Shown: positions 33,706 to 45,877, counted from the first letter of the stretch. The stretch: 64,000 nt of DNA from Winslowiella toletana (GCF_032164335.1 NZ_CP134152.1:1736001-1800000); one strand, 5' to 3'. Translations and numbers: made by a program. The notes: generated from the letters alone by a model not told the origin.

Positions 33706-34491
33706 ATGCAGGATCGCAACTTTGATGATATCGCTGAGAAATTCTCACAAAACATTTACGGTACCACCAAAGGGCGTATCCGTCAGGCCATCTTGTGGCA
33801 GGAGCTTGAGGCGTTATTAACCACGCTGCCAGCGCGCCCGCTTTCGGTTCTGGATGCCGGCGGTGGCGAAGGGCAAACCGGTTGTGGCCTTGCAGCACGC
33901 GGACATCAGGTGCTGCTGTGCGATCTCTCCGGCGAAATGTTACAGCGTGCACGAGCTCATGCCGAAGAAAAAGGTGTGAGCGATAACATGCAATTTAAAC
34001 AAATTAGCGCCCAGCAGGTTGGCCAACATTTGGATAAGCCGGTTGATCTGGTATTGTTTCACGCTGTGCTGGAGTGGGTGGCAGAGCCACAAGAGGTTCT
34101 GTCGGCACTGTATGATACGCTGGCACCGGGTGGCGTACTGTCACTGATGTTTTACAATCTGCATGGCCTCACCATGCGCACGCTGACGCTCGGCAACTTT
34201 GGCTATCTGCAGGCCGATTTGCGCAAGCGCAAAAGGAAAACGTTATCACCTGATTATCCGCGCGATCCCGAGAGGGTTTATGACTGGCTACAGCAGCTCG
34301 GTTTTGTGATTGAGCAGCGGGCGGGAATCCGCGTTTTCCACGACTATATGCGCGATAAAGAGAAGCAGGTTGAAAGATTCGAGGAAGTGCTGGCAATGGA
34401 GCAACGTTATTGTCGGCAAGAACCATTTTTAAGTTTGGGGCGTTATATCCACGTCACAGCGCGGAAACCCATTCAGAAGGACGAACTATGA
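33706..34491 (+). CDS. cmoM: tRNA 5-carboxymethoxyuridine methyltransferase CmoM
   Basis: CmoM (formerly SmtA) is an S-adenosylmethionine-dependent enzyme that methylates cmo5U34 in certain tRNAs. The 261-residue protein has the SAM motif [16 protein letters not shown], acidic LCDLSGEML, and [11 protein letters not shown] as motif IV. It starts [23 protein letters not shown] as in E. coli. Its last four bases overlap the mukF ATG, making it the first gene of the muk operon. Confidence 0.97.
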   Translation: MQDRNFDDIAEKFSQNIYGTTKGRIRQAILWQELEALLTTLPARPLSVLDAGGGEGQTGCGLAARGHQVLLCDLSGEMLQRARAHAEEKGVSDNMQFKQISAQQVGQHLDKPVDLVLFHAVLEWVAEPQEVLSALYDTLAPGGVLSLMFYNLHGLTMRTLTLGNFGYLQADLRKRKRKTLSPDYPRDPERVYDWLQQLGFVIEQRAGIRVFHDYMRDKEKQVERFEEVLAMEQRYCRQEPFLSLGRYIHVTARKPIQKDEL

Positions 34492-35810
34492 GTGAATTTT
34501 CCCAGACTGTACCGGAACTGGTTGCCTGGGCGCGAAAAAATGATTTTTCCGTCTCATTACCGACCGAACGTCTGGCATTTTTGCTGGCCATTGCCACCCT
34601 AAACGGCGAGCGCATGGATGGCGAAATGAGTGAAGGCGAACTGATCGACGCTTTTCGCCATGTCAGCAAGGCCTTCGAACAAACCAATGAAACCGTGCTG
34701 GTGCGCGCCAATAACGCCATCAATGATATGGTGCGTCAGCGCCTGCTCAATCGTTTTACCAGCGAAATTTCCGAAGGCAATGCAATCTACCGCCTGACGC
34801 CGCTGGCGATCGGCATTACCGACTACTATATACGCCAGCGCGAATTCTCCACCTTACGCCTGTCGATGCAGCTGTCAATTGTCGCGCAGGAGCTGAAGCG
34901 CGCGGCAGATGCAGCGGATGAAGATGGCGACGAATTCCACTGGCATCGTAACGTTTTCGCTCCGCTAAAATATTCCGTAGCGGAAATTTTCGACAGTATC
35001 GATATGACGCAGCGCATCATGGATGAACAGCAGCAGGCGGTGAAAGACGATATCGCACAGCTGCTTAACCAGGACTGGCGTGCGGCGATCTCCAGCTGTG
35101 AACTGCTGCTGTCAGAAACCTCCGGCACGTTGCGTGAATTGCAGGATACGCTGGAAGCGGCGGGCGATAAGCTCCAGGCTAACCTGCTGCGTATTCAGGA
35201 TGCCACCATGAGCAGCCCGGATCTCGGCTTTGTTGATAAGCTGGTATTTGACCTGCAAAACAAACTCGATCGTATTATCAGCTGGGGCCAGCAGGCGATT
35301 GACCTGTGGATTGGCTATGACCGCCATGTGCATAAATTTATTCGTACCGCCATCGATATGGATAAAAACCGGGTGTTTGCCCAGCGTTTGCGCCAGTCGG
35401 TGCAGAACTATTTTGACGCGCCATGGGCGCTGACCCACGCCAATGCCGATCGTCTGTATGATATGCGTGACGAAGAGTTGACGCTGCGCAGCGAAGAAGT
35501 GACCGGCGAGCTGCCTTCTGAGCTGGAATATGAAGAATTTAATGAAATTCGTGAGCAGCTTGCAGCGATGATTGAAGAAGCGCTGCAGATTTACAAAACG
35601 CAGCAAAAACCGCTCAACTTAGGTACGGTAATGCGCGATTATCTGGCGCAATATCCACGGGCTCGTCATTTCGACGTGGCGCGTATTGTTGTCGATCAGG
35701 CCGTGCGTTTAGGCGTGGCCGAAGCAGATTTCTCAGGTTTGTCAGCAGAATGGCAGGCTATTAATGATTACGGAGCCAAGGTGCAGGCACATGTCATCAA
35801 CAAATATTGA
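34488..35810 (+). CDS. mukF: Chromosome partition protein MukF (kleisin)
   Basis: MukF is the kleisin subunit of the MukBEF condensin complex and bridges MukB heads and MukE dimers. The 440-residue protein has an N-terminal winged-helix dimerisation domain, a central helical bundle with the MukE-binding region, and a C-terminal winged helix. The ATG at 34488 ([21 protein letters not shown]) matches E. coli and overlaps the cmoM stop; the longer frame from 34410 lies inside cmoM and is rejected. Confidence 0.98.
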   Translation: MSEFSQTVPELVAWARKNDFSVSLPTERLAFLLAIATLNGERMDGEMSEGELIDAFRHVSKAFEQTNETVLVRANNAINDMVRQRLLNRFTSEISEGNAIYRLTPLAIGITDYYIRQREFSTLRLSMQLSIVAQELKRAADAADEDGDEFHWHRNVFAPLKYSVAEIFDSIDMTQRIMDEQQQAVKDDIAQLLNQDWRAAISSCELLLSETSGTLRELQDTLEAAGDKLQANLLRIQDATMSSPDLGFVDKLVFDLQNKLDRIISWGQQAIDLWIGYDRHVHKFIRTAIDMDKNRVFAQRLRQSVQNYFDAPWALTHANADRLYDMRDEELTLRSEEVTGELPSELEYEEFNEIREQLAAMIEEALQIYKTQQKPLNLGTVMRDYLAQYPRARHFDVARIVVDQAVRLGVAEADFSGLSAEWQAINDYGAKVQAHVINKY

Positions 35811-36522
35811 ACAAGTGATGCCGGTTAAGCTGGCCCAGGCCCTGGCTAACCCGATTTTCCCGGCGCTGGATAGCCAGTTACGTGCAGGGCGCCATATCGG
35901 CATTGAAGAGCTGGATAATCACGCTTTCCTGATGGATTATCAGGAGTTTCTGGAAGAGTTTTATGCGCGCTATAACGTCGAGTTAATCCGTGCGCCAGAA
36001 GGTTTCTTCTATTTGCGTCCGCGTTCCACCACCTTAATCCCACGTTCGGTACTGTCCGAGCTGGATATGATGGTCGGGAAGATTCTCTGCTATCTCTATC
36101 TCAGCCCGGAACGCCTGGCGAACGAAGGTATTTTTACTCAGCAGGAGCTGTATGACGAGCTGCTGAGCCTTGCCGACGAAAATAAATTGCTGAAGCTGGT
36201 CAACCAGCGCTCCACCGGTTCCGATCTCGATCGGCAGAAACTACAGGAAAAAACCCGTGCCTCATTAAATCGCCTGCGCCGTCTTGGCATGGTGTGGTTT
36301 ATGGGTAACGACAGCACTAAGTTTCGTATCAACGAATCCGTATTCCGCTTTGGCGCCGATGTGCGCAGCGGTGACGATCCGCGCGAGGCGCAGCTGCGAA
36401 TGATTCGTGACGGTGAAGCGATGCCGATCGAAACCGGTACGGCGCAAACTGATGAAGCCGATGAAAACGAAAACGAGACAGACGGCACTACGTCAGACAA
36501 TGCGGAGGATGAACAGGCATGA
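35791..36522 (+). CDS. mukE: Chromosome partition protein MukE
   Basis: MukE binds MukF and modulates MukB ATPase and DNA binding in the MukBEF complex. The 243-residue protein begins [21 protein letters not shown], has two winged-helix domains, and ends in an acidic tail ([12 protein letters not shown]) that is longer than the E. coli tail. The ATG at 35791 lies 20 bases inside mukF, so translation is coupled. mukB overlaps its last four bases. Confidence 0.98.
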   Translation: MSSTNIEQVMPVKLAQALANPIFPALDSQLRAGRHIGIEELDNHAFLMDYQEFLEEFYARYNVELIRAPEGFFYLRPRSTTLIPRSVLSELDMMVGKILCYLYLSPERLANEGIFTQQELYDELLSLADENKLLKLVNQRSTGSDLDRQKLQEKTRASLNRLRRLGMVWFMGNDSTKFRINESVFRFGADVRSGDDPREAQLRMIRDGEAMPIETGTAQTDEADENENETDGTTSDNAEDEQA

Positions 36523-39500
36523 TTGAACGCGGAAAATTTCGCTCGCTGACGCTGATTAACTGGAACGGCTTCTTTGCACGAACCTTCGATCTCGACGAGC
36601 TGGTCACGACGCTGTCGGGCGGCAACGGTGCGGGCAAATCAACCACCATGGCGGCATTTATTACGGCTCTGATCCCCGATCTGACCCTGCTGCACTTCCG
36701 TAACACCACCGAAGCTGGCGCAACCTCAGGCTCGCGCGATAAAGGTCTGCACGGCAAGCTGCGCGCGGGCGTCTGTTATTCGACGCTGGACGTGGTCAAC
36801 TCGCGCCATCAGCGCGTGATCGTCGGCGTGCGTCTGCAACAGGTTGCCGGTCGCGATAAAAAGGTCGATATCAAGCCATTCAGTATTCATGGCCTGCCAT
36901 CGTCGATGAACCCGACGGAAATTCTGACCGAAACGCTGAACGAGCGTCAGGCGCGTGTACTGCCGCTGAACGAACTCAAAGATCGCCTTGAAGCGATTGA
37001 AGGCGTCCAGTTTAAGCAGTTTAACTCGATCATTGATTATCACTCGCTGATGTTCGATCTGGGCATCGTGGCGCGTCGTTTACGCTCGGCGGGCGATCGC
37101 AGTAAATATTATCGTCTGATTGAGGCCTCACTGTACGGCGGTATCTCCAGCGCGATTACTCGTTCACTGCGCGACTATCTGTTGCCGGAAAACAGCGGCG
37201 TGCGTAAAGCCTTCCAGGATATGGAAGCAGCGCTGCGTGAAAACCGCATGACGCTGGAAGCGATTCGCGTCACGCAGTCCGATCGCGATCTGTTTAAGCA
37301 CTTGATCTCTGAAGCCACTAACTACGTGGCGGCAGACTATATGCGCCATGCTAACGAACGCCGTATCCATCTTGATGGCGCATTGCTGCTGCGTAACGAT
37401 CTGTTCAGCAGCCGTAAACAGCTGGGCACCGAGCAGTATCGCCATATCGAAATGGCGCGCGAGCTGGCTGAGCATAACGGTGCAGAAAGCGATCTGGAAA
37501 CGGATTATCAGGGTGCCAGCGATCACCTTAATCTGGTGCAAACCGCGATGCGTCAGCAGGAAAAAATCGAGCGCTATGAAGCCGATCTCGATGAGCTGAC
37601 TTATCGTCTGGAAGAGCAAAATGAGGTGGTTGCGGAAGCGCGTGAGGTGCAGGAAGAGAATGAAGCCCGTGCTGAAGCCGCTGAACTGGAAGTTGATGAG
37701 CTGAAAAGTCAGCTGGCCGATTATCAGCAGGCGCTTGATGTGCAGCAAACCCGTGCCATCCAGTATCAGCAGGCATTGCAGGCGTTGCAACGTGCACAGG
37801 AAATCTGTCGCCTGCCTGAGCTTTCGGTCGACAATGCTGAAGAGTGGCTGGAAACCTTCCAGGCGAAAGAGCAGGAAGCGACTGACAAGCTGTTAATGCT
37901 GGAACAGAAAATGAGCGTGGCGGCTGCCGCGCACAGCCAGTTTGAGCAGGCTTTCGAGCTGGTCAATAAAATTTCCGGACCGGTAAGCCGCAGCGAAGCC
38001 TGGCAAACGGGCCGTGAATTGCTGCGTGATGCGGCAAACCAGCGCCATCATGCAGAGCAACTGCAATCACTGCGCCTGCGTCTGAGCGAGATGGAGCAGC
38101 GCCTGCGTGAACAGCAGGATGCCGAACGCTTGCTGAATGAGTTCTGCAAGCGTCAGGGGCAGCAGTACGATGCCCACGAGCTGGAGTCACTGCAGCGCGA
38201 GCTGGAAGCGCAGATCGAGCAGCTGTCGCAGAGCGTTTCCGACGCCGGTGAAAGCCGCATGTTAATGCGTCAGGAGCTGGATCAACTGCGTGAACGCATC
38301 AACAATCTGACCGCCCGTGCACCGCACTGGCTGGCAGCGCAGGAGATTCTGACCCAGCTCAGCGAGCAGACCGGTCAGACGCTGGAAAACAGCCAGCAGG
38401 TCACCGAGTTTATGCAACAGCTGCTGGAGCGTGAACGCGAAACCACCGTGGAGCGCGATGAAGTTGCCGCGCGTAAACGGGATATCGAGAAACAGATCGA
38501 AAGGCTGAGCCAGCCTGGCGGTGCAGAAGATGCGCGCCTGAATAATCTTGCTGAGCGTTTCGGTGGGGTACTGCTGTCGGAAATTTATGACGACGTCACG
38601 CTCGATGATGCGCCTTACTTCTCGGCGCTGTATGGTCCGTCGCGTCATGCTATCGTGGTGCCGGATCTGTCGCTGGTGCGTGAGCAACTGGATGGACTGG
38701 AAGAGTGCCCGGAAGATCTCTACCTGATCGAAGGGGATCCGCAGTCATTTGATGACAGCGTATTCAGCGTTGAAGAGCTGGAAAAAGCCGTTGTGGTGAA
38801 GGTTGCCGAGCGCCAGTGGCGTTACTCGCGCTTCCCGAAAGTCCCTCTGTTTGGCCGTGCAGCGCGTGAAAATCAGCTGGAACTGCTGCATGCCGAGCGT
38901 GAGCAGCTGGCGGAAAAGTACGCCACGCTTTCATTTGACGTGCAGAAAACTCAGCGTCTGCATCAGTCGTTCAGCCGCTTTATCGGCAGTCACCTCGCGG
39001 TGGCTTTTGAGGCCGATCCGGAAGCGCAGATTCGCCAGATGAACGGTCGCCGCATGGAAATAGAGCGCGCGCTGAACAGCCATGAAAATGAGAACCAGCA
39101 GCAGCGTCAGCAATATGAACTGGCGAAAGAGGGGGTGGCACAGCTTAACCGCCTGCTGCCACGCGTGACTCTGCTGACGGATGAAACACTGCAGGACCGC
39201 TGTGAAGAGATTCGTGAGCGTCTGGATGAAGCGCATGAAGCCTCGCGCTTTATCCAGCAGCATGGCAACAGCCTGACGCGGCTGGAGCCGATTGTCTCGG
39301 TGTTGCAGAGCGATCCGGAACAGCACGAACAGCTGAAAGCTGATTATCAACAGGCGCAGCAAATTCAGCGCGATGCGCGCCAGCAGGCCTTTGCTCTGAC
39401 CGAAGTGACGCAGCGTCGCGCCCACTTTGGCTATGTTGATTCTGCCGGCATGCTGACCGGCAACAGCGATCTAAATGAGAAACTGCGCCAGCGTCTGGAG

Positions 39501-41006
39501 CATGCGGAGTCTGAACGTGCGCGTGCGCGCGATCAGCTGCGCCAGCATCAGGCGCAGCTGACTCAGTATTCACAGCTGTTAGCCTCGCTGAAAAGCTCTT
39601 TCGATGCCAAGCGTGACATGCTGAAAGAGCTGCATCAGGAGATGCAGGATATCGGCGTACAGGCTGATGCCAGTGCCGAAGAACGTGCGCGTATTCGCCG
39701 TGATGAGCTGTACAGCGCGTTAAGTAATAACCGTGCCCGCCGTAATCAGCTGGAGAAACAGCTGACCTTTTGCGAAGCGGAAATGGATGCGTTGCAGAAG
39801 AAGCTGCGCCGTCTGGAGCGCGACTATCATCAGAATCGTGAGCAGGTGGTGTCGGCGAAAGCCGGATGGTGTGCGGTGATGCGCATGGTAAAAGACAACG
39901 GCGTCGAGCGCCGCCTGCATCGCCGCGAACTGGCGTATCTGGGTGGCGACGAGCTGCGTTCAATGTCGGATAAGGCGTTGGGTGCGCTGCGTCTGGCGGT
40001 GGCCGATAACGAGCATCTGCGTGACGTGCTGCGCCTGTCGGAAGATCCAAAGCGACCGGAACGTAAAATCCAGTTCTTTATCGCGGTTTACCAGCATCTG
40101 CGCGAGCGTATCCGTCAGGATATTATTCGTACTGACGATCCGGTGGAAGCGATCGAGCAGATGGAAATCGAACTGAACCGCCTGACGGAAGAGTTGACCG
40201 CGCGTGAGCAAATGCTGGCGATCAGTTCGCGTAGCGTGTCGAATATTATTCGCAAGACCATTCAGCGTGAGCAGAATCGTATTCGTCAGCTGAACCAGGG
40301 TTTGCAGGCCGTCAGTTTTGGTCAGGTTCGCAGCGTGCGCCTTAATGTTAACGTGCGCGAGGCGCATTCCACGCTGCTGAATGTGTTGTCAGAGCAGCAC
40401 GAGCAGCATCAGGATCTGTTTAACAGCAATCGCCTGACCTTCTCTGAAGCGCTGGCGAAACTTTACCAGCGCCTGAATCCGCACATTGATATGGGGCAAC
40501 GGACGCCGCAGACCATCGGTGAAGAGCTGCTCGACTACCGTAACTATCTGGAGATGGAAGTCGAAGTTAACCGTGGCTCAGACGGCTGGCTGCGTGCAGA
40601 AAGTGGCGCGTTGTCAACGGGTGAAGCGATCGGTACCGGCATGTCGATTCTGGTGATGGTGGTGCAGAGCTGGGAAGAGGAGTCGCGTCGTCTGCGCGGC
40701 AAAGATATTTCTCCTTGCCGCTTGCTGTTCCTTGATGAGGCAGCGCGTCTGGATGCTAAATCGATCGCCACGCTGTTTGAATTATGTGATCGCCTCGAGA
40801 TGCAGCTGATTATTGCCGCGCCGGAGAACATCAGCCCGGAAAAAGGCACTACCTATAAGCTGGTGCGTAAAGTGTTCCAGAACACTGAACACGTGCATGT
40901 GGTCGGCCTGCGTGGCTTCTCGGCTGAGCCGTCTCCAACCAGTCATTCGCTGACGAACGGTGAGGCTGCTCAAGCCGATACTGAAAAATCTCGGGCGCAA
41001 ATATAG
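36519..41006 (+). CDS. mukB: Chromosome partition protein MukB (SMC-like ATPase)
   Basis: MukB is the SMC-like motor of the enterobacterial condensin MukBEF, organising and segregating the chromosome with topoisomerase IV. The 1495-residue protein has an N-terminal head with Walker [11 protein letters not shown] (residues 33-42), two long coiled-coil arms rich in Glu, Gln, Arg and Leu, a central hinge near residues 670-790, and a C-terminal head with signature [19 protein letters not shown] and Walker [14 protein letters not shown]. It is slightly longer than E. coli MukB (1486). A terminator follows. Confidence 0.99.
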   Translation: MIERGKFRSLTLINWNGFFARTFDLDELVTTLSGGNGAGKSTTMAAFITALIPDLTLLHFRNTTEAGATSGSRDKGLHGKLRAGVCYSTLDVVNSRHQRVIVGVRLQQVAGRDKKVDIKPFSIHGLPSSMNPTEILTETLNERQARVLPLNELKDRLEAIEGVQFKQFNSIIDYHSLMFDLGIVARRLRSAGDRSKYYRLIEASLYGGISSAITRSLRDYLLPENSGVRKAFQDMEAALRENRMTLEAIRVTQSDRDLFKHLISEATNYVAADYMRHANERRIHLDGALLLRNDLFSSRKQLGTEQYRHIEMARELAEHNGAESDLETDYQGASDHLNLVQTAMRQQEKIERYEADLDELTYRLEEQNEVVAEAREVQEENEARAEAAELEVDELKSQLADYQQALDVQQTRAIQYQQALQALQRAQEICRLPELSVDNAEEWLETFQAKEQEATDKLLMLEQKMSVAAAAHSQFEQAFELVNKISGPVSRSEAWQTGRELLRDAANQRHHAEQLQSLRLRLSEMEQRLREQQDAERLLNEFCKRQGQQYDAHELESLQRELEAQIEQLSQSVSDAGESRMLMRQELDQLRERINNLTARAPHWLAAQEILTQLSEQTGQTLENSQQVTEFMQQLLERERETTVERDEVAARKRDIEKQIERLSQPGGAEDARLNNLAERFGGVLLSEIYDDVTLDDAPYFSALYGPSRHAIVVPDLSLVREQLDGLEECPEDLYLIEGDPQSFDDSVFSVEELEKAVVVKVAERQWRYSRFPKVPLFGRAARENQLELLHAEREQLAEKYATLSFDVQKTQRLHQSFSRFIGSHLAVAFEADPEAQIRQMNGRRMEIERALNSHENENQQQRQQYELAKEGVAQLNRLLPRVTLLTDETLQDRCEEIRERLDEAHEASRFIQQHGNSLTRLEPIVSVLQSDPEQHEQLKADYQQAQQIQRDARQQAFALTEVTQRRAHFGYVDSAGMLTGNSDLNEKLRQRLEHAESERARARDQLRQHQAQLTQYSQLLASLKSSFDAKRDMLKELHQEMQDIGVQADASAEERARIRRDELYSALSNNRARRNQLEKQLTFCEAEMDALQKKLRRLERDYHQNREQVVSAKAGWCAVMRMVKDNGVERRLHRRELAYLGGDELRSMSDKALGALRLAVADNEHLRDVLRLSEDPKRPERKIQFFIAVYQHLRERIRQDIIRTDDPVEAIEQMEIELNRLTEELTAREQMLAISSRSVSNIIRKTIQREQNRIRQLNQGLQAVSFGQVRSVRLNVNVREAHSTLLNVLSEQHEQHQDLFNSNRLTFSEALAKLYQRLNPHIDMGQRTPQTIGEELLDYRNYLEMEVEVNRGSDGWLRAESGALSTGEAIGTGMSILVMVVQSWEEESRRLRGKDISPCRLLFLDEAARLDAKSIATLFELCDRLEMQLIIAAPENISPEKGTTYKLVRKVFQNTEHVHVVGLRGFSAEPSPTSHSLTNGEAAQADTEKSRAQI

Positions 41007-41038
41007 TAAAAAATTTGCTGTCGGATTAATCTGGTAAT

Positions 41039-41072
41039 GGCATTTGCCCTCGGACGGGCAAATGCCGTTTTA
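41039..41072 (+). terminator. Terminator of the muk operon
   Basis: An 11-bp perfect stem GGCATTTGCCC (41039-41049)/GGGCAAATGCC (41056-41066) with a six-base loop is followed by GTTTTAG. Confidence 0.85.
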
Positions 41073-41158
41073 GTTTCTATACTTATAACAACAATTAATA
41101 GCCTGGCGGGTAAACATTTTGCCTGTTGCAGCTCAACAGAATTCACAGGGGGCAAAGG

Positions 41159-42934
41159 ATGTTGCTGGCAAATAGAGTTAATTTAAAAAAAGCGACCTTA
41201 GGGTGTTGTATCGTGCTTTGCCTTGCCCAGGTGTACAGTGCTGCAGCCGCGATAAACTCCCCACTGCCGGCCTCTTCGGCCAGCAGTATCATGACCGCCG
41301 CGCAGAGCCAGTCGCAGATCCTCGCGGCGCTTCCTCATTCCACTAAACCTTTCTATCTCGGATCGCTGGCATCGCTGTATGCGGCGCGTGATATGCAGCC
41401 GCTGTGGCAAGATCGCGAGGCGGTACAGCAGTTTCAACAGCAGCTGGCTGAAGTGGCGATTTCGGGCGTTCAGCCACAGTTCACACAGTGGATTCAACAG
41501 CTAACCGATCCTGAAGTTACCGGGCTGGCCCGGGATATCGTGTTGTCTGACGCAATGCTGGGCTATTTGCAGTTTGTCTCCAGCGTGCCGGTTCAGGGCG
41601 AGACATGGTTATACAGTAATGTGCCGTATAAAATGACGCTGCCGCCGGTTTCAGTCATCAATCAGTGGCAAACAGCCGCTAATGCGGGCGCACTGAAAAC
41701 TTTTGTGGTGTCGCTGGCTCCTCAGCATCCGCAATATACGCGCATGCATCAGGCGCTAAAAACCCTGCTGGCGGATAATCGTCCGTGGCCGCAACTGAGC
41801 GATAAACAGACCCTGCGGCCGGGGCAAATCAGTCAGGATGTTCCGGCACTACGCGAGATTTTACAGCGCACCGGGATGCTGAGCGATGTCGCTGTCGCAC
41901 CTCAGCCGGCTGATCAGGCTGCAGTTGCCGTGAGTCCATCGGCAACCAGCGTCGCCGATTTGCCAGTGAATACCCCGGAACAGAGCAGCAATATTCTGCC
42001 GCAGGCCATCAGCAGCACCTCGGCCAATATTTATACCCCGGAGCTGGTGGAAGGGCTGAAGCGCTTCCAGCAGTGGCAGGGATTAGCGTCTGACGGCGCG
42101 ATTGGTCCACGCACGCGTGACTGGTTAAACGTCTCGCCGCAGCTGCGTGCTTCGTTGCTGGCACTGAATATTCAACGCCTGCGACTGCTGCCGGATGATA
42201 TGCATAACGGCATCATGGTGAATATTCCAAACTACTCATTGGTTTACTATTCTGAAGGGAATGAAATTCTTTCATCCCGGGTGATTGTGGGTCGTCCGGA
42301 TCGTAAAACGCCGTTGATGCGCAGCGCCCTGAATAATGTGGTGTTAAATCCGCCATGGAATGTGCCAACCTCGCTGGTGCGCCAGGATATTATTCCGAAG
42401 GTAAAACGCGACCCATCCTACCTTTATAAGCACGGTTACACGCTGTTATCCGGCTGGAGCAATGATGCAGAGGTTATCGATCCCTCCATGATTGACTGGA
42501 GTATGGTATCCGCCGCTTCGTTCCCTTACCGCTTACGACAGGCTCCAGGCAGCAGTAACTCGCTGGGTCGCTATAAATTCAATATGCCAAGCTCAGATGC
42601 CATCTATCTGCACGATACGCCTAACCATGGCTTGTTTCAGAAAGATATCCGTGCGCTGAGTTCGGGCTGCGTACGGGTGAACAAGGCATCTGATTTAGCC
42701 AATTTGCTGTTGCAGGACGCCGGCTGGAACGACAGCCGTATCTCCAGCACCCTGAAAGAGGGCAATACGCGCTTTGTTTCTATTCGCCACCGTATCCCGG
42801 TTAACCTCTATTATCTGACTGCCTGGGTGGCCGATGACGGTCAGCCGCAGTTTCGTACAGATATTTACAATTATGATGCCACTGCACGCTCAGGCTCACA
42901 GGCGCTGGCGCGTGCCGGACAGCTATTACTCTAA
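41159..42934 (+). CDS. ldtD: L,D-transpeptidase LdtD (YcbB)
   Basis: LdtD makes meso-DAP to meso-DAP (3-3) crosslinks in peptidoglycan and supports beta-lactam-tolerant growth. The 591-residue protein has an N-terminal signal or anchor ([20 protein letters not shown]), a peptidoglycan-binding-like helical region around [18 protein letters not shown], and a YkuD catalytic domain with the HDTPNH motif and active Cys in [15 protein letters not shown]. The ATG at 41159 follows AAAGG; an upstream in-frame start at 41126 would add 11 unconserved residues. The N-terminal third diverges from E. coli YcbB. Confidence 0.96.
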   Translation: MLLANRVNLKKATLGCCIVLCLAQVYSAAAAINSPLPASSASSIMTAAQSQSQILAALPHSTKPFYLGSLASLYAARDMQPLWQDREAVQQFQQQLAEVAISGVQPQFTQWIQQLTDPEVTGLARDIVLSDAMLGYLQFVSSVPVQGETWLYSNVPYKMTLPPVSVINQWQTAANAGALKTFVVSLAPQHPQYTRMHQALKTLLADNRPWPQLSDKQTLRPGQISQDVPALREILQRTGMLSDVAVAPQPADQAAVAVSPSATSVADLPVNTPEQSSNILPQAISSTSANIYTPELVEGLKRFQQWQGLASDGAIGPRTRDWLNVSPQLRASLLALNIQRLRLLPDDMHNGIMVNIPNYSLVYYSEGNEILSSRVIVGRPDRKTPLMRSALNNVVLNPPWNVPTSLVRQDIIPKVKRDPSYLYKHGYTLLSGWSNDAEVIDPSMIDWSMVSAASFPYRLRQAPGSSNSLGRYKFNMPSSDAIYLHDTPNHGLFQKDIRALSSGCVRVNKASDLANLLLQDAGWNDSRISSTLKEGNTRFVSIRHRIPVNLYYLTAWVADDGQPQFRTDIYNYDATARSGSQALARAGQLLL

Positions 42935-42959
42935 TAGTTGAAAATTCAGTAACAAACAG

Positions 42960-42983
42960 AGCCGGGCAACGTCCCGGCTTTTT
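42960..42983 (+). terminator. Terminator of ldtD
   Basis: The stem AGCCGGG (42960-42966)/CCCGGCT (42973-42979) has a six-base loop and a following T run. Confidence 0.85.
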
Positions 42984-43121
42984 AATCCCTGCGCGTTGAG
43001 GATCCGACACTGACCGCAGTTTACTGGCTGGTGGGTTGACGGATGGCTACACGGCGGTTATGGTTCGGCTTTGTGTGGTTTTTGCCCGTTTTCGGTCTTT
43101 ACTTTCAGGTATCAGCATTTC

Positions 43122-43670
43122 ATGGATAAATTCGATTCTCAACGCCGTCGGTTACTGGCAATAGGTGGAGCAGCCTGTGGATTGGCGCTATTGCCCGGTC
43201 AGGCATTTGCTACGCTTTCTACCCCTCGTCCTCGCGTTCTTACCCTCAGTAATCTTCATACCGGTGAAACCCTTAAAACTGAGTTTTTTAACGGCAAAAG
43301 CTATGACAAAGATGAGCTATCGCGTCTGAATCACTTTTTCCGTGATTATCGGGCGAACAAGGTCAAAAGCATCGATCCCAAACTTTTCGATCAGCTTTTT
43401 CGTCTGCAGGCGATGCTGGAAACCCGTAAACCGGTGCAGCTGATTTCCGGTTATCGTTCGCTGGCGACCAATAATGACCTGCGTTCGCACAGCAAAGGGG
43501 TGGCGAAACACAGTTACCACACGCTGGGTCAGGCGATGGATTTCCATATTGAAGGCGTTTCTCTCAGCAATGTACGCAAAGCAGCATTAAAAATGCGCGC
43601 AGGTGGTGTAGGATATTACCCCCGCAGTGACTTTGTTCACATTGATACCGGGCCGGTAAGAACCTGGTAA
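43122..43670 (+). CDS. mepK: Murein endopeptidase MepK (YcbK), Tat-exported
   Basis: MepK is a zinc-dependent M15-family (DUF882) peptidoglycan endopeptidase that cleaves 3-3 and 4-3 crosslinks. The 182-residue precursor has a Tat-type signal with twin arginines in SQRRRLLAIGGAACG followed by a hydrophobic stretch to AFA. Metal and catalytic motifs are SGYRSLATN, HSYHTLGQAMDFHIEG and FVHIDTG. The ATG at 43122 (MDKFDSQRRRLL) matches E. coli. It lies directly after ldtD, the enzyme making the bonds it cuts. Confidence 0.95.
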   Translation: MDKFDSQRRRLLAIGGAACGLALLPGQAFATLSTPRPRVLTLSNLHTGETLKTEFFNGKSYDKDELSRLNHFFRDYRANKVKSIDPKLFDQLFRLQAMLETRKPVQLISGYRSLATNNDLRSHSKGVAKHSYHTLGQAMDFHIEGVSLSNVRKAALKMRAGGVGYYPRSDFVHIDTGPVRTW

Positions 43671-43716
43671 TTAAGAGAAATTCCGGCAACCCTGTGTTAG
43701 CCGGTAACGGAGCGTT

Positions 43717-44346
43717 ATGGACTATCACATTATTCCCGTCACGGCATTTGCCCAGAACTGTTCGTTGATTTGGTGTGCGGAAACGCAAGAAGCCGCCATC
43801 GTCGATCCGGGTGGTGACGCTGAGAAGATTAAGCAAGCAGTGGCGGAGAAGGGTGTCAACGTTAAGCAGATTCTGCTGACGCACGGTCATCTCGATCACG
43901 TTGGTGCTGCCGCAGAACTTGCCGCGCATTATGCGGTGAAGATTATTGGACCGCAAAAGCTCGATGCTTTCTGGCTGGAAGGCTTACCGGCCCAGAGCCG
44001 TATGTTTGGACTGGCAGAGTGCGCGCCACTGACGCCGGATCGCTGGCTGGAAGAGGGCGAAAGTGTTGAGGTCGGTAATGTCAGGCTCGATATCCTGCAT
44101 TGCCCAGGACACACGCCGGGTCATATTGTGTTCTTTGATGCTGAAGGTCGTCTGCTGGTCTCTGGTGATGTGATTTTCAATGGTGGTGTTGGCCGCAGTG
44201 ATTTCCCACAGGGCAACCATCAGGCGTTAATTGATTCCATCACAGATAAACTGCTGCCATTGGGCGATGACGTGACTTTTATCCCAGGCCACGGACCGAT
44301 GTCGACACTCGGTCACGAACGGGTCAGTAATCCTTTCCTGCAGTAG
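43717..44346 (+). CDS. ycbL: Glyoxalase II-like metallo-hydrolase YcbL
   Basis: YcbL is a type II glyoxalase-like metallo-beta-lactamase-fold protein. The 209-residue sequence has the zinc motif THGHLDH (H56, H58, D60, H61), [15 protein letters not shown] and the C-terminal IPGHGP. Salmonella YcbL has weak glyoxalase II activity; the true substrate is uncertain. It lacks about six residues at the C-terminus relative to E. coli YcbL. It may be cotranscribed with mepK, 46 bases upstream. Confidence 0.95.
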   Translation: MDYHIIPVTAFAQNCSLIWCAETQEAAIVDPGGDAEKIKQAVAEKGVNVKQILLTHGHLDHVGAAAELAAHYAVKIIGPQKLDAFWLEGLPAQSRMFGLAECAPLTPDRWLEEGESVEVGNVRLDILHCPGHTPGHIVFFDAEGRLLVSGDVIFNGGVGRSDFPQGNHQALIDSITDKLLPLGDDVTFIPGHGPMSTLGHERVSNPFLQ

Positions 44347-44354
44347 CCGCGTAG

Positions 44355-44375
44355 GGGAGCCGTTTTCGGGCTCCC
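44355..44375. terminator. Hairpin between ycbL and aspC
   Basis: GGGAGCC (44355-44361) pairs with GGCTCCC (44369-44375) over a seven-base loop, just after the ycbL stop. It probably ends ycbL transcription, but the following T run is missing. Confidence 0.55.
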
Positions 44376-44398
44376 GTCCAGCGCTCATCTTCATCAGA

Positions 44399-44416
44399 GG
44401 CGGCGATAACGCCGCC
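44399..44416. terminator. GC-rich hairpin downstream of aspC
   Basis: GGCGGCG (44399-44405) pairs with CGCCGCC (44410-44416) over an ATAA loop, 12 bases beyond the aspC stop on the minus strand. It is one of several similar hairpins at gene ends in this window. Confidence 0.6.
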
Positions 44417-44427
44417 CCAACGGACTA

Positions 44428-45618
44428 TTAAAGCACTGCCACAATCGCTTCACACAGCGGCGCCATGTTATCTGGCGTCATACCGGCCACGTTAACGCGT
44501 CCGGAATTCACCGCATAAACACCGAACTCTTCACGCAAGCGCACCACTTGATCTTTGGTCAGGCCGCTAAAAGAGAACATGCCGTTCTGATTGATGATAA
44601 AGCTGAAGTCGCGGTTAGCGCCTTTCTCCTGCAAAGTATTCACAAACAGCTGACGCATGCGGTGAATACGCTGGCGCATATCGGTCAGCTCTTGCTCCCA
44701 CAGCGTGCGCAGAGCCTCATTACCCAGAATAGTGGCAACCACTGCCGCACCGTGAGCCGGTGGGTTAGAGTAGTTGGCACGAATGGTGGCTTTTACCTGG
44801 CTGAAAGAGGTATCAGCAATTGCAGCATCAGCAGCAACCAGCGTAAATGCCCCCACGCGCTCGTTATACAGGCCAAAGTTCTTGGAGTAAGAGCTGGCAA
44901 CGATCAGTTCCTGATGGCTGGCAGCGAAAATACGCAGGCCTTCAGCATCTTCTTCGAGTCCACGGGCAAAACCCTGATAGGCGAAGTCAAACAGCGGTAA
45001 CCAGCCGCTGGCCTGAGACAGTTCAGAAAGCCGCGCCCACTGTTCTGCGGTTGGGTCGACGCCGGTTGGGTTGTGGCAGCAGCCGTGGAACAGCACTACG
45101 TCACCCGCTTTCGCTTCACGCAGGCTGGCAACCATGCCATCGAAATTAAGCTGATGGTTTTCCGCATCGTAGTAATTGTATTCGCACACTTCCAGGCCCG
45201 CAGACTCGAACACATTTTTATGGTTAGGCCAGCTTGGGTTACTTACCCAGATGCGTTTTACCGCGGTCTGATTGGCGAGAAAGTCTGCCGCTACGCGCAG
45301 TGCACCGGTACCGCCAGGGGTTTGCGCAGTACGCGCACGTTTACTGGTGAGAATCTCGTTGCCTTTACCAAATAACAGCTCCTGCGTACAGTGACCGAAA
45401 TCCGCCAGGCCATCAATGCTCAGGTAATTTTTAGTGGTTTCGTTTTCCAGCAGATAGTGTTCCGCTTTCTTCACGCTGGTCAGTACAGGTGTTTTACCGG
45501 TTTCATCTTTGTAAACACCAATACCGAGATTGATTTTGTTGGGACGGTCATCGGCGCGGAAAAGATCGGCTAAACCAAGAATCGGGTCGGCGGGTGCAGC
45601 TGCAATGTTTTCAAACAT
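44428..45618 (-). CDS. aspC: Aspartate aminotransferase
   Basis: AspC interconverts aspartate and 2-oxoglutarate with oxaloacetate and glutamate, and also acts on aromatic amino acids. The 396-residue class I PLP enzyme starts [16 protein letters not shown], and its PLP lysine is in [28 protein letters not shown] and the C-terminal SGRVNVAG with the substrate-binding Arg are conserved. Length and sequence equal E. coli AspC. It lies downstream of ompF on the same strand. Confidence 0.98.
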   Translation of the reverse strand: MFENIAAAPADPILGLADLFRADDRPNKINLGIGVYKDETGKTPVLTSVKKAEHYLLENETTKNYLSIDGLADFGHCTQELLFGKGNEILTSKRARTAQTPGGTGALRVAADFLANQTAVKRIWVSNPSWPNHKNVFESAGLEVCEYNYYDAENHQLNFDGMVASLREAKAGDVVLFHGCCHNPTGVDPTAEQWARLSELSQASGWLPLFDFAYQGFARGLEEDAEGLRIFAASHQELIVASSYSKNFGLYNERVGAFTLVAADAAIADTSFSQVKATIRANYSNPPAHGAAVVATILGNEALRTLWEQELTDMRQRIHRMRQLFVNTLQEKGANRDFSFIINQNGMFSFSGLTKDQVVRLREEFGVYAVNSGRVNVAGMTPDNMAPLCEAIVAVL

Positions 45619-45814
45619 ATGAGAGGGTCCGTAAGCTTATTCTAAAGCGAATTGAACTCTCAGGTTAACGCCAGAACGTGCAAATGCCAACCGTTTGCGA
45701 CAAAAAGAACTACGCAGATCTCAGACTGATTTGAGCAGGCTAATACCGGCAATACCGGAGCGGCAGAAACCGTAATCAACGCGGCCGGGAAAGGTGAGTG
45801 AAAGATAAAATCGG
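45619..45814 (-). promoter_or_regulatory. aspC upstream region
   Basis: This stretch between the ompF terminator and aspC holds no gene and presumably contains the aspC promoter. No clear -35/-10 pair was identified. Confidence 0.35.
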
Positions 45815-45845
45815 TAAATAAAAACGGAGCCTTTCGGCTCCGTTT
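45815..45845 (-). terminator. Rho-independent terminator of ompF
   Basis: AACGGAGCC (45823-45831) pairs perfectly with GGCTCCGTT (45836-45844). On the minus strand it is followed by TTTTATTT. Confidence 0.9.
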
Positions 45846-45877
45846 ATGTTTGCTGCGATACGCTGTATCGCAGGAAA

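Noticed and set aside
39250-40050. 266-codon open frame antisense to mukB
   Set aside because: It lies within the coiled-coil part of mukB, is rich in Pro, His, Ala and Arg, and has no similarity to known proteins that I recognise.
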